Shown here: piece after piece, positions 16,705 to 26,357 of the stretch
Layout: each line of letters starts with the position of its first letter
Numbering within the stretch: the first letter of the stretch is position 1
Origin: CAVTYH01 sp963738835
Lineage (GTDB): Bacteria; Planctomycetota; Planctomycetia; Pirellulales; JADZDJ01
Direction of reading: 5' to 3'
DNA: 39,677 bases
Assembly (NCBI GenBank): GCA_963738835.1
Contig: CAVTYH010000008.1
Span: 1-39,677 of the forward strand
The notes under the pieces: generated by a model
Seen by the model: the letters and a program-made list of their open reading frames with translations, nothing else
What the model was told of the DNA's origin: nothing
Databases searched by the model: none
Program-made: the position numbers and the translations under genes

Positions 16705-18147
16705 TCATTCGCCAAGCGTCCATTTGCGACGCAGCAAGTGATGGTAGTGCTGTGCAAAGCGGTGAGCTTCGTCTCGCACGTATTGCAACAGCCGCAGCGC
16801 GTAAGAATGTCGGCTGAGTTTCAGAGCGTGGTCTTGTCCCGGCACGAACAATTCTTCTTCCCGCTTGGCAATCGAAAGAATTGCCGGCGGAGTGATGTCG
16901 AGTTCTGCGAGCGCCGCCATCGCCGCACTCAGTTGCCCTTTGCCGCCGTCGATGAGCAGCAGGTCGGGAAAGATTTCGTTCTCGTCGTGCAGTCGCGCAA
17001 ACCGCCGCGCCACCACTTCGTGGATGCTTCGGAAATCGTCGATGCCTTGCACGCCGCGAATTTTGTAGCGCTTGTAGCCCGGCTTGAACGGTAAGCCGTC
17101 GATAAATTGCACTAGGCTCGCCACCGTTTCGCCGCCGCCGAGATGCGCAATGTCCACGCCTTCGATGGTTCGCGGAGTTTTCGCCAGTTTCAAAACTTTC
17201 TTTAGGCCAGCAAGTCCCTTCTTCGGGTCAACAAAAAATACTTCGGGCTGCACGTGTTCGTCCAATTCGCCCCGCTTGTCAAGGGTTTCCAGCAGATGGA
17301 TTTCATCCCGCAGCCGGGCCGCCCTTTCGAATTTCAATTCCTTCGAGGCTTGTTCCATCTCACCCCGCATTTCATTGAGCAGTTGCTGTTTCTTGCCTTC
17401 GAGAAACATTCGCAGCCGATGAATGTCATGCTGATATTCTTCTTTTGAAATTCGCAAGTTGCACGGCGCTGTGCACTGCAGAATCGAAGCCAAAAGGCAC
17501 GGCCGAAACCAGCGCCATTTTTCGTCACCGTCTTGAATATCCAGGCTGCACGTACGGAACTTGAAAATCTTTTGCAGCACCTGAATTGCGCCCCGCAATC
17601 CGCCGGCACTGGCAAACGGCCCGTACAGTTTGGTGCCCCGGTCTTGCGGTGTGCGCGTGAATTCCACGCGCGGAAAATCTTCGCGGATGTAGATTTCCAG
17701 GTAGGGAAATGTCTTGTCGTCCTTAAGGTCCTGATTGAATTTCGGCTGAATGTCCTTTACCAACCGGGCTTCAACCAGCAAAGCGTCCACTTCGCTTTCC
17801 GCTTCCAGGAAATCGATGTCGTAGATTTCGCGCACTAATTCGGCCGTGCGGCGCTCTTCGGCGGCGCCTTTGAGAAAGTAGCTGCCTGCGCGGGAACGCA
17901 AATTCTTCGCCTTGCCGACATAAATCACCCTTCCGGCGGCGTCTTTCATCAGATAAACGCCGGGCGACTGCGGAAATGACCGCACTTTGGCCGCCGCAGC
18001 ATCGAAGCCGGCATCGGTAGCCGCAGTGGCGCTGTCAACCGTGGCGCTTGCTGCGGCGCGAGCAATTCCGCATCCAGCGGATCGACATCCAAGCGATCTG
18101 CCTGATTCTGCATCGAATGGTTGCGTTTCGATTTCGCCACGGCGCAT
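16705..18147 (-). CDS. uvrC: Excinuclease ABC subunit C, lacking the C-terminal HhH domain
   Basis: UvrC makes both incisions in nucleotide excision repair. Domains in order: GIY-YIG (FPQSPGVYLMKD, VIYVGKAKNLRSRAGSYF, the E in LLVEARLVKDIQPKFN); the four cysteines of the iron-sulfur region (FRTC, RPCLL, LQCTAPC); the UVR motif (ASKELKFERAARLRDEIHLL); and the RNase H-like nuclease (EGVDIAHLGGG, LLIDGGKGQL, VRDEAHRFAQHYH). The protein stops at 480 residues with RRKWTLGE, where most UvrCs (about 600) continue into two helix-hairpin-helix motifs; none is seen in any frame to about 16650. The first 50 residues are Ala-rich and uncertain. An alternative frame there reads NQADRLDVDPLDAELLAPQQ, so the start may be elsewhere or shifted. 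Confidence 0.92.
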   Translation of the reverse strand: MRRGEIETQPFDAESGRSLGCRSAGCGIARAAASATVDSATAATDAGFDAAAAKVRSFPQSPGVYLMKDAAGRVIYVGKAKNLRSRAGSYFLKGAAEERRTAELVREIYDIDFLEAESEVDALLVEARLVKDIQPKFNQDLKDDKTFPYLEIYIREDFPRVEFTRTPQDRGTKLYGPFASAGGLRGAIQVLQKIFKFRTCSLDIQDGDEKWRWFRPCLLASILQCTAPCNLRISKEEYQHDIHRLRMFLEGKKQQLLNEMRGEMEQASKELKFERAARLRDEIHLLETLDKRGELDEHVQPEVFFVDPKKGLAGLKKVLKLAKTPRTIEGVDIAHLGGGETVASLVQFIDGLPFKPGYKRYKIRGVQGIDDFRSIHEVVARRFARLHDENEIFPDLLLIDGGKGQLSAAMAALAELDITPPAILSIAKREEELFVPGQDHALKLSRHSYALRLLQYVRDEAHRFAQHYHHLLRRKWTLGE

Positions 18148-18289
18148 CCTGAGTTTACATCGCGATCACACCCTAGAAGTTTAGCGTGCAGTGCGGAAAT
18201 GGACACTTCGCTTGACCGCGATTTCATTGCGGCGGAGAATACCGAGGCTGCGAACATGGTCGGCTAATTCTTTTTTCGAGGAGTCTGTC

Positions 18290-19486
18290 ATGGCAATGCT
18301 TGCGCGAGCGACTCTGAAGTACACGATCGGCGTGCTGCTGGCTTCGGCGATGCTGTCACTCTGTATCTGCTGGGCAGAGGATGAGCCGGCTGCCAAAGTA
18401 AACCCCTACATTCCGCGGAAAGGCATGTCAGTCGAAGATTTGCAGGCCTACATTCAGCGTCTGCAAGAAGCGCCCGAAACCATCCGCAACCGAGCGGGCT
18501 TTGCCGAAGGTATTGCAGTAGCGGCACAGCGAATCTTGGACACTGACCCCAAGGGAAGTTTGCGAACGTTTGCCGTTGTGAACTTGCTCGATGCCCTCAA
18601 CCAATGGGCCGACTTGGATGAAAACAAAGATGCCGACGTACGGCTGACCGATTTGGCGGGAAAATATTCCGACGATGCCGACAAGAAAATCGCTGCTATC
18701 GCCAAGCTTTACGCGTTGCAGCAGCGCGTTCTCAAGGCCGACGACATCGATCCCGCCAAACTGCCGGAGTTGCTCGACGATGTGAAGAAAACTTTGGCCG
18801 GCAAAGAACTGGATGCCCGCAATTTGCGGCTCGCCTCGGCGACGGTTCATGTCATCAATCGGCTCAAAGACGACACGGAAGCGAATCGCCGTATGAAGGA
18901 ATTCGGCGAAATGTTTGCCGCCAGCAGCGATGCCGCACTGTCTCGATATGGCAAGAAACTTGCCGGCGCCGCTTCGCCGAATGACGCCGACGCCAAGCCT
19001 TCGGAATGGGTTGGCAAACCGATCGAGTTGGTCGGCACCACGGTCGATGGCAACCACTTCGACCTTGCGAAAATCGAGCAGTACAAAGGCAAAGTCGTGC
19101 TGGTCGATTTCTGGGCCACTTGGTGCGGGCCGTGCCGCGCGGCGCTGCCCGATTTGAAAGAAACTTACGAAAAATATCGCCCGCAAGGTTTTGAAGTCGT
19201 CGGCGTCAGCTTGGACACCGAATTGACGACGCTCAGCGACTTCATTGACAAAGAAAAAATCCCGTGGGTCAATCTCGTCGGCGAAGATAAGGGGGGCGAA
19301 CTTAAATTCCCGTTGGCCGAAAAGTACCAAATCATCGGCGTTCCGACGGCCATCCTCGTTGGAAGGGATGGCAAGATTGTTGATTACGTTCTGGGCGCGC
19401 ACGATATGACTAAACAAATCGAAAAGTTGCTGGCGGAAAAAGCTTCTTCGACGAAGGCCGACGCCAAACCCGGCGACGCCAAATAG
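18290..19486 (+). CDS. TlpA/ResA-like exported thioredoxin-fold protein
   Basis: The start at 18290 (MAMLARATLKYTIG) follows GAGGAG at about 18278-18283. A signal peptide ends near LCICWAEDEPA. Residues about 40-240 are helical and planctomycete-typical (SVEDLQAYIQRLQEAPETIR). The C-terminal thioredoxin-like domain starts near KPIELVGTTVDGNHFDL, with redox motif WCGPC (about residue 278) in VLVDFWATWCGPCRAALP, cis-Pro in IIGVPTAILV, and a TlpA/ResA-style insert (TLSDFIDKEKIPW). Such proteins reduce or exchange periplasmic disulfides, for example in cytochrome c maturation; the partner here is unknown. It is convergent with the phosphohexomutase, only 24 nt separating the ends. Confidence 0.87.
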   Translation: MAMLARATLKYTIGVLLASAMLSLCICWAEDEPAAKVNPYIPRKGMSVEDLQAYIQRLQEAPETIRNRAGFAEGIAVAAQRILDTDPKGSLRTFAVVNLLDALNQWADLDENKDADVRLTDLAGKYSDDADKKIAAIAKLYALQQRVLKADDIDPAKLPELLDDVKKTLAGKELDARNLRLASATVHVINRLKDDTEANRRMKEFGEMFAASSDAALSRYGKKLAGAASPNDADAKPSEWVGKPIELVGTTVDGNHFDLAKIEQYKGKVVLVDFWATWCGPCRAALPDLKETYEKYRPQGFEVVGVSLDTELTTLSDFIDKEKIPWVNLVGEDKGGELKFPLAEKYQIIGVPTAILVGRDGKIVDYVLGAHDMTKQIEKLLAEKASSTKADAKPGDAK

Positions 19487-19510
19487 GTTTTTCATCCGCG
19501 GCAGAATCGC

Positions 19511-21365
19511 TTAGGTATTTTTGGCGTACGCCGATAAATCGTTGGCCATCCGTTTCAATCTCTCGTCACATTCAGTTTTCGTGTCGTCGAGATTCGCGAT
19601 CTGCTCGGCCGGTTCGAAGGTGAACATGTAGAACTTCACCTTCGGCTCGGTGCCAGACGGACGAACGGCGGCATAATTGCCAGCGGCGGCCAAATCGAGC
19701 ATGACCATGTCGCCTGTCGGCCCTGCTAGCGGCGTCGGGCTGTTTCCGGGTACAAACTGAGTCAGCGACAAATAATCGCGCACAAGGGCCACTTTGAACC
19801 CGGCCAGTTCCCGTGGTGGCGAAGAGCGGAAGCGGGCCATGAGCTTCTGCATGTCATCCATGCCGGCCGCCCCGGGCATGGCGAATGAAAATTGGCTTTC
19901 GGCATGGTAGCCGTATTGCCAAAACAGATCGTCGAGCTTTTCGTGCAGCGTTTTTCCCTGCGCTTTGCACTCGGCCGCCAGCTCGGCCAAGAGCATGGAA
20001 GCCACGGCTGCGTCTTTGTCGCGCACATGTGTCCCGACCAGATAGCCGTGCGATTCTTCGCAGCCGAACGCAAATTTATCAGGTCCGGCGTCGTCAATCT
20101 CTTTCCCAATCCACTTGAAACCGACTTGCAAATCGCCGTGCGTCTGCACTCGGTACTGATCGGCAATGCGGCGGACCATTTCAGTCGTAACCAGCGTTTT
20201 GCAAACGTAATGCTGGGGCGAAAGTGTGCCGGCTTTTTTCCTTGCCGCAAGGACGTACTCAGCCAACAAAGCGGCCAGTTGGTTGCCTGTGAAAGATTTC
20301 CAATCGGCGATTGATTTACTGCTTAGCGGCGCTGCCGCGCCGATGCGGTCACAATCTGGATCGGTCGCCGAAATCAAATCGCCGCACGCTTTCTTGGCTT
20401 CGGCGATGATGCTGTCGAATACGGCTGGATTTTCCGGATTCGACACATGCCCTGGCACATTCGGAAAATCGCCGTCCGGAGTAGCATGCGGTCCGAATAA
20501 CTCGACGTTTGAAAATCTATCGGCGTGCAGCGCTGGAAGCACAGCCGACGCACCGACACCGTGCAGCGGTGAATAAATAATCGATAAATCACGCGGACCC
20601 GATAGAGCTTGGGCCACCACTGCGGCGATGAAGGCCTTGTCGATTTCTTGCTGGCAGTACACAATTTGTCCCGCGGCCAGGGCTTCAGCAAACGGTCGGC
20701 GGCGGATTTCGCCGACATTCATCACCCGGTCGATAATCGCCTTGTCGTGCGGCGGCAATACTTGCACACCGCCTGCCCAATAAACTTTTACCGCATTGTC
20801 GCTGGGCGGATTGTGGCTGGCCGTAACCATGATGCCGCAGGCCGAGTTCGTGTACCGCACGGCAAATGACAATTCCGGCGTGCTACGGTATCCGTCAAGA
20901 AAGTAAACTTTGAAGCCAGCGGCCACCATAATTTCCTGCGCACAGCTCGGCGAAGTGCCGAGAATTGTGGCGAGTGTCGTAGGCGATCGAGCAGCCTAAG
21001 GATCGGCTGGCCGTGTTGCCCCCTGTGTTTTCACCGGTGGCTAAATGGGAGCGAACATAATCCGCCACCCCCTGCGCACTCTCGCCAATCGTGCGGTCGT
21101 TGATCGCATTGCTGCCAATCGGATACATTTTCCCCCGTCGGCCGCCGGTGCCGAAGGGAATGACGGTCCAAAACACGTCGTCCAGTTCTTTCCATTTGCC
21201 CGCCGCAATGTGAGCAGCCACTTCGCCGGCGTAGTCTGCAAACCGCGGCTCGGTGAGCCAGCGTCGAATCATTGTGGCTGACGAAGAGGTGATTTTCTTT
21301 TCGGCCAAAGCCCGATCGAGCTGTGAAAGTACTGGTGGCAGATCAAGGGTCGCTGAATTGACCAT
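19511..21365 (-). CDS. Phosphoglucomutase/phosphomannomutase, PgcA-type (frameshifted)
   Basis: An alpha-D-phosphohexomutase interconverting hexose 1- and 6-phosphates. The first fragment starts MVNSATLDLPPVL at 21365 and has VIPFGTGGRRGKMYPIG. Near 20930-20945 the frame changes; the second fragment continues MVAAGFKVYFLDGYRSTPEL. It contains the phosphoserine loop GIMVTASHNPPSDN, the metal loop TDPDCDRIG, the sugar loop CEESHG and the phosphate loop RPSGTEPKVKFY. Joined length is about 617 residues, near the 570-600 typical of the long PgcA-type enzymes, which carry an N-terminal extension like this one. Frames need one inserted or two deleted bases. It is divergent from the second mutase 189 nt away. 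Preferred sugar cannot be read from sequence. Confidence 0.9.
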
Positions 21366-21553
21366 AAGTGTTTTTATCGATTTGCTAATCGACGTGCATA
21401 AGGATGCCACATTGCCCCACCGTGTCGGTCGGGAAAACACCACCATTGTGCCGCGCGCAATGCCCGCCGAAAAGTCCCCGCCGCCCTGTGTCTCTAGGGC
21501 TTCGCGGTTTATCATGGGCGTGGCGAACTCGCACTTTCGATTTTGGAGTAGCT

Positions 21554-22916
21554 GTGGCTGAACCCATCATCAGCGTTTCCGGCCTGCGTGGCATCGTCGG
21601 CGAAAGCCTGACGCCCAATGTCGCCATGCGCTACGCCGCCGCTTTTGCTTCCACGCTGCCGCCGGGGCCGATTGTGCTGACGTACGACGGTCGTGAAAGC
21701 GGCATGATGTTCATGTACGCGATTATGAAGAGCTTCGTGTCGACTAGTCGCGACGTAATCGACGGCGGCTGCCAGGCAACCCCAACCACCGGTGTGATGG
21801 TACGGCATTACCGCGCTGTCGGTGGAATTCAGATTTCAGCGAGCCATAATCCGATCGAATACAACGGATTAAAGTTGTTTTCTTCCGATGGTCGTGTCGT
21901 GCCAGCTCAGGTTGGCAGTGAAGTATTGACCCGGTACCATCGCGAAGAATTCACAGCAACTCAACGTAATGAGCGCGGCGAATTCATCGTCGGGAAAATT
22001 CAGGATGGCGAATTCCGACAGCATAATCCGCATTTAGAGCTGGTGTTGTCAATTGTCGAGGTCGAACGAATCAAAGCCAAATCTTTTCGAGCGGTCCTCG
22101 ATTCGAATGCGGGCTCCGGCTTTTGGCTGGCCGGTTCACTGCTCACGCTGCTGAATTGCCCACCGTACGTCACAGAGTTTGAACGGCTTGGCGTGTTTCC
22201 ACACCCGCCGGAACCGACGGCGGAAAACCTGGTCGGCGTCCTGCCAGGCGTGGTGAACACCAAAAGCAATATCGGTTTTTGCCAAGACCCGGATGCCGAT
22301 CGCCTGGCGGTCATCGACGAGAACGGACGCTACCTGGGCGAAGAATACACGCTGGCGATTTGCGTGAATCACGTCCTCAGCCAAACGCCGGGGCCGGTGG
22401 TCACGAACTGTTCGACCAGCCGCATGACGGAAGACATTGCCAAAAAATACGGCGTGCCGTTTTTTCGCTCGGCGGTCGGCGAGGCGAATGTGGTCGATTG
22501 CATGCTCCAGCACAACGCCGTCATCGGCGGCGAAGGCAACGGCGGCGTCATCGACCCGCGCGTCGTGCTAGTCCGCGACAGTTTTACCGCAATGGCGCTA
22601 ATTCTGGACGCCATGGCCGCCCGCAATCTGCCGGTGAGCCGCCCTGGCCGACGAACTTCCGCGCTACGAAATTTGCAAAACCAAGATGACTTTCCCTCGC
22701 GAAAAATTGGACTCCGGCTTCGCAGCCCTGGAACGCCACTTCAAAGACGCGAAGCCCGATCGGCTGGACGGCTTGAGATTGGACTGGCCGAATAAGTGGT
22801 TGCTAGTGCGTGGCAGCAACACGGAACCGATCGTACGGGCGACTGCCGAAGCGCCGACCAAGGCGGAATCGCAACGGCTCTGCGAACAAGCGAGTGCCAT
22901 ACTAACCGCAGTTTGA
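21554..22916 (+). CDS. glmM: Phosphoglucosamine mutase-like phosphohexomutase (frameshifted near the C-terminus)
   Basis: A second alpha-D-phosphohexomutase, about 453 residues when joined, the usual GlmM/ManB size. Motifs: ISVSGLRGIVGESLTP at the N-terminus, phosphoserine loop GGIQISASHNPIEYNG, metal loop CQDPDADRLAVID, sugar loop GGEGNGGVIDP, and in the second frame RGSNTEPIVRATAEAP. The frame breaks near 22636: NLPVS passes to ALADELPRYEICKTKM, explained by one extra C. The GTG start at 21554 follows TTGGAG at 21543-21548; the frame upstream of it is not conserved. With glmS in the window, glucosamine-6-phosphate to glucosamine-1-phosphate is the likeliest reaction, but archaeal-type GlmM and phosphomannomutase are alike here, so the symbol is tentative. 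Confidence 0.82.
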
Positions 22917-22927
22917 TTCCGTAGATT

Positions 22928-22953
22928 CACCACTGAGACGCCGAGACACGGAG
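22928..22953. repeat. CACAGAGACxCGGAGA-type repeat fragment
   Basis: TTCACCACTGAGACGCCGAGACACGGAGAAGCAG is abbreviated here to its core, ACTGAGACGCCGAGACACGG; it resembles the arms of the inverted repeat at 24370-24446. It lies directly after the mutase gene. The remainder to 23069 is A/T-rich without a gene. Confidence 0.5.
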
Positions 22954-23069
22954 AAGCAGATTTATAAGGAAACCAGGAAAAGACTGTTTTTTTTAAGACA
23001 GATTAATCTGTTTGGCTTTCAGACATCCTTCATTTGTTTGAATTCCTCCGTGGTAAGTTTTCGCACGAA

Positions 23070-24350
23070 TCATTTCGCGTCAATGCAATCCTTCCCCATC
23101 CACTTGCGCAACACCTCCGGCACAATCACACTTCCATCGGCTTGTTGGTAGTTTTCCAGAATCGAAATGATGCCGCGGCTGATGGCCACGGCGGTGCCGT
23201 TCAGGGTGTGGGCGAAGTGGGTGCCTTTTTCTCCTTTGTGCTTGTAGCGAATGCCCAAACGCCGGGCCTGGTAGTCGGTGCAGTTGCTGGTGCTCGTCAC
23301 TTCGCCGTACTCGCCCGCTTCGCCGCGGCCGGGCATCCAGGCTTCCAGATCGAATTTGCGATAGGCCGGGCCGCCGAGATCGCCGCTGGCGGTGTCGATC
23401 ACACGGTAGGGAATGCCCAGGCCGTCGAAGATTTCGCATTCCAGGCGGCAGAAATAATCGAGCGTTTCGTCGCTCTGCCCGGGCAGCGTGAACGCGAACA
23501 TTTCGACTTTCGTGAACTGATGCACCCGGTACAGTCCGCGCGTGGCCCGTCCGTGAGCTCCGGCTTCGGTGCGATAGCAATGGCTGATGCCGCACATTTT
23601 GATCGGCAACTGCTCGGCTTCCAAAATCGTGTCGCTGAGCAACCCGCCGAGCGTGATTTCGGCGGTGGCCACCAAACTCATGTCGGTTCCTTCGACGCTG
23701 TAAATTTGCGTCTCCGGGCCGCGAGGGATGAAGCCGATGCCGTACAGAATTTCGTTCCGCGCCAAATCCGGCGTGATGGTGGGAGTGAATCCTTCGCGAA
23801 TCAGTTTGTCGATGGTGTATTGCTGCAGCGCCAACTCCAGCAGCACGGCGTCGTTTTTCAGGAAATAAAAACCGTGGCCGGCGACTTTCGCGCCCCCTTC
23901 GAAATCAACGAGATCTAGTTTTTCGGTGATCGTCACGTGATCGAGCGGCTTGAAATTGAACTTCGGCAGCGGTGTTTTTCCCACGCGAATTTCCCGGGCC
24001 GCATCTTCGCCGCCGACCGGGGCCTCGGGATGTGTTAGGTTCGGGATCATCCGCAAAATGGCGTCGGCTTCGTCGGTCACCAGTTTCAACTGATCGGTCG
24101 TGGCCGTGACCTGCTCGCGCAGCTTGCGGCCTTCTTCCTTGCTGGCTTCCCGTTCCGCCGGGTCCTTCGCCTGGCCGATCGACTTGCTCAGCGCATTGGC
24201 TTGCTGATTAAGCTGTTCGATCTTCGATTGGATCGACCGGCGTTCGGTTTCAATCGCCACGAGCCGATCGACATCGGCCTTCGCCCCACGATTGGCGCAG
24301 TTCTGTTTGACGAAGTCGAGGTTTTCAACGACATATTTTCGATCGAGCAT
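23070..24350 (-). CDS. serS: Seryl-tRNA synthetase
   Basis: Class II synthetase charging tRNA-Ser. The N-terminal long coiled-coil arm (residues about 25-100: IETERRSIQSKIEQLNQQAN, KLREQVTATTDQLKLVTDEA) contacts the tRNA long variable arm. Motif 2 is GISHCYRTEAGAHGRATRGL followed by HQFTKVEMFAF. Serine/ATP pocket and motif 3 are FDLEAWMPGRGEAGEYGEV with STSNCTDYQARRLGIRYK, and NGTAVAISRGIISILENYQ near the end. Length 426 is normal. GAGG precedes the ATG by 4 nt. The frame is unbroken, unlike many neighbours. Confidence 0.97.
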   Translation of the reverse strand: MLDRKYVVENLDFVKQNCANRGAKADVDRLVAIETERRSIQSKIEQLNQQANALSKSIGQAKDPAEREASKEEGRKLREQVTATTDQLKLVTDEADAILRMIPNLTHPEAPVGGEDAAREIRVGKTPLPKFNFKPLDHVTITEKLDLVDFEGGAKVAGHGFYFLKNDAVLLELALQQYTIDKLIREGFTPTITPDLARNEILYGIGFIPRGPETQIYSVEGTDMSLVATAEITLGGLLSDTILEAEQLPIKMCGISHCYRTEAGAHGRATRGLYRVHQFTKVEMFAFTLPGQSDETLDYFCRLECEIFDGLGIPYRVIDTASGDLGGPAYRKFDLEAWMPGRGEAGEYGEVTSTSNCTDYQARRLGIRYKHKGEKGTHFAHTLNGTAVAISRGIISILENYQQADGSVIVPEVLRKWMGKDCIDAK

Positions 24351-24369
24351 ATATCCTCATGATTTGATT

Positions 24370-24446
24370 AACCACAGAGACGCGGAGAAGCAGAGAAGCA
24401 AACTTGATCGCCGTTGATTTAATCGCCTCTCCGTGTCTCTGCGGTT
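24370..24446. repeat. CACAGAGAC inverted repeat between serS and the dipeptidase
   Basis: AACCACAGAGACGCGGAGAAG (24370-24390, shown without its last base: AACCACAGAGACGCGGAGAA) is mirrored by CTCTCCGTGTCTCTGCGGTT (24427-24446), 16 of 20 positions or better pairing. The element type is common as a dispersed repeat in planctomycete and related genomes. Its right end reaches the stop codon of the dipeptidase. Confidence 0.65.
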
Positions 24447-25818
24447 CAACTTGATTTGATCTTTGCAAGCTCTTGCCACAGCGCCGCGCTCACTTTAATT
24501 CCGCGGTGGAAGTCGGCGAGGCAGAATTTTTCGTTGGGGCTGTGCGTGTTGTCGTCGTCGAGGCCCCAGCCGAGCAAAAGCGTATCGACTCCGAGTTGTT
24601 GGCGGAAGTCGGATACGATGGGGATCGAACCCCCTTCGCGAATGTATACCGGGGCTTTGCCGAAACCGTGTTCGATGGCCTTAGCGGCGGCGGAAACGTA
24701 CGGGCTTTCCAGCGGCACGACGACGCCGGGAGCGCCGCCGAATTGGACGAGTTCCATTTTGATGCCCGGCGGGCAGAGTTCGCGCAGTTTCTGCTCCAGC
24801 GACTTAGCGATTTTCACCGGATCCTGATTCGGCACCAGACGGAAGCTGAATTTCGCGCTGGCCTTGGCGGGCAGAATTGTCTTGGCGCCTTCGCCCTGAT
24901 AGCCACTGGTGAGGCCGTTGATGGTGAAAGTGGGCCGGCCCGAGCGGCGTTCCAGTGTCGTGTAGCCTTCTTCGCCAGATACGGCATCGACGCCGATTTG
25001 TTTTTTGAAATCGGCTTCGTTGAACGGCAGCGAGGCAAATTGTTTGCGCTCCCGATCGGAAAGCGACAGCACATCGTCGTAGAAACCCGGCACCTGGATG
25101 CGGCCTTTTTCGTCGATCAGCGCAGCCATGATTTTCACCAGGGCAATCGCGGGATCGACCACGGCCCCGCCGAATGTGCCGGAGTGCAAATCTTGCTTAG
25201 GGCCGGTGAGCCGCAGTTCGAAATACGCAAGGCCGCGCAGACCGTAAGTAATCGCCGGTTGGCCGGGGCCGAATTGACTGCAATCGCTGATCACCGCGAC
25301 ATCCGATCGCAGTTTTTCTTTGCTGGCCATCACGAACGAATTCAAATTCTCGCTGCCGACTTCTTCTTCCCCTTCGATCAAGAATTTCAATTGCAGCGGC
25401 AGCTTGCCGGCGGTTTTCAGCCACGCCTCGGCACTTTTCACATGCGTGAGCATTTGACCTTTGTCGTCGGTCGCGCCCCGGGCGTAAATATTGCCGTCGC
25501 GGCGAGTGGGCTCAAAAGGCGGCGAAATCCAATCGCCCAGCGGATCGGGGGGCTGCACATCGTAATGGCCGTAAACCAGCACGGTCGGCGCCCCGGCACC
25601 GGCGGCGACTCGGCATATACCAGCGGATGCCCCGCGGTCTCGATCAACTCGGATTTCAGGCCGAGCGATTCAAATTGCTTCAGCACCCATTGGCCGGCCT
25701 TGCGCACATCGGCTTTGTGCTTGCTGTCGGCACTAACGCTGGGAATGCGCAGCAATTCGCACAGATCGTCTTCGAAATGCTGGGCGTTGACAGTCAGGTA
25801 ATCGTCGATTGCGGACAT
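24446..25818 (-). CDS. M20 family dipeptidase (frameshifted)
   Basis: Zinc-dependent exopeptidase of the M20 (carnosinase-like) group. The first fragment starts MSAIDDYLTVNAQHFEDDL at 25818 and runs to PLVYAESPPVPG. Near 25590 the frame shifts by one lost base and continues MLVYGHYDVQPPDPLGDW, giving the first metal His and Asp, then GATDDKGQMLTHV with the bridging Asp, EGEEEVGSEN with the catalytic and metal Glu, SDCSQFG, the lid-domain DLHSGTFGG, and THSPNEKF with the last His. About 457 residues, the usual size. A likely cytosolic peptide hydrolase; the upstream 37 codons of the open frame are not conserved. Confidence 0.92.
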
Positions 25819-25921
25819 GATGTAACAGTTTCCCACGTTGCCCACGAAGGCATGTTGTCGCAATAATACCCGGTAGAGCGTTACTCGCCTATCCGCTGCT
25901 GATTTAGTGCAGGAAATCGTT

Positions 25922-26284
25922 ATGGCCAACGATCAGGCTGCCGCCGTTGCTGTGGATGAGCCCGCCGTGGAGACGGCGCCGATTGAGCGGGCAGAGAAAA
26001 AGAAAAAACCGAAGCGGCAACCGCCGTACCATGTCATTTTGTGGAACGACGACGATCATACCTACACCTACGTCATCCGCATGATGCAAAAGCTGTTCGG
26101 CCACCTGATCGAAAAGGGCATGCAGATCGCCAAGGAAGTCGATAGCCGCGGGAAGGCGATTGTGATGACCACCACTCGCGAGCTGGCTGAATTAAAGCGC
26201 GACCAGATTCATGCGTACGGCAAGGACGATTTGATTGCCGGCTGCAAGGGTTCGATGTCGGCCACCATCGAGCCGTCGGAGTAA
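25922..26284 (+). CDS. clpS: ATP-dependent Clp protease adaptor ClpS
   Basis: ClpS delivers N-end-rule substrates to ClpAP. The core is intact: PPYHVILWNDDDHTYTYVIR (the Asn-Asp-Asp of the N-degron pocket), MMQKLFGHLIEKGMQIAKEV, GKAIVMTTTRELAELKRDQI and HAYGKD. Length is 120 residues with a charged, disordered N-terminal 35. AGGAA at 25910-25914 precedes the ATG at 25922. Divergent from the dipeptidase and followed 35 nt later by mtaB. Confidence 0.94.
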   Translation: MANDQAAAVAVDEPAVETAPIERAEKKKKPKRQPPYHVILWNDDDHTYTYVIRMMQKLFGHLIEKGMQIAKEVDSRGKAIVMTTTRELAELKRDQIHAYGKDDLIAGCKGSMSATIEPSE

Positions 26285-26290
26285 TTCCAA

Positions 26291-26357
26291 GGGACGAGAG
26301 GCGAGAGACGAGAACACCATGGCAATATCAAATTTCTCGCCCCTCGCCTCTCGTCCC
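26291..26357. repeat. GGGACGAGAGGCGAG inverted repeat overlapping the mtaB start
   Basis: GGGACGAGAGGCGAG (26291-26305) pairs perfectly with CTCGCCTCTCGTCCC (26343-26357) around a 37-nt interior that includes the mtaB ATG at 26319. The right arm is translated as part of SPLASRPSPLL. This looks like a dispersed hairpin repeat inserted over the 5' end of the gene. Confidence 0.75.

Noticed and set aside
18428..19495. 355-residue minus-strand frame opposite the TlpA-like gene
   Set aside because: Antisense shadow without motifs.
16705..22916. Programmed ribosomal frameshifting as the reason for the broken genes
   Set aside because: No shared slippery heptamer or downstream structure at the breaks, and shifts go in both directions.
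23034..23918. 294-residue plus-strand frame opposite serS
   Set aside because: Antisense shadow of serS, typical of GC-rich genes.
24473..25801. 442-residue plus-strand frame opposite the dipeptidase
   Set aside because: Antisense shadow; the minus strand holds all M20 metal motifs. It does help show that the true gene is one continuous locus.
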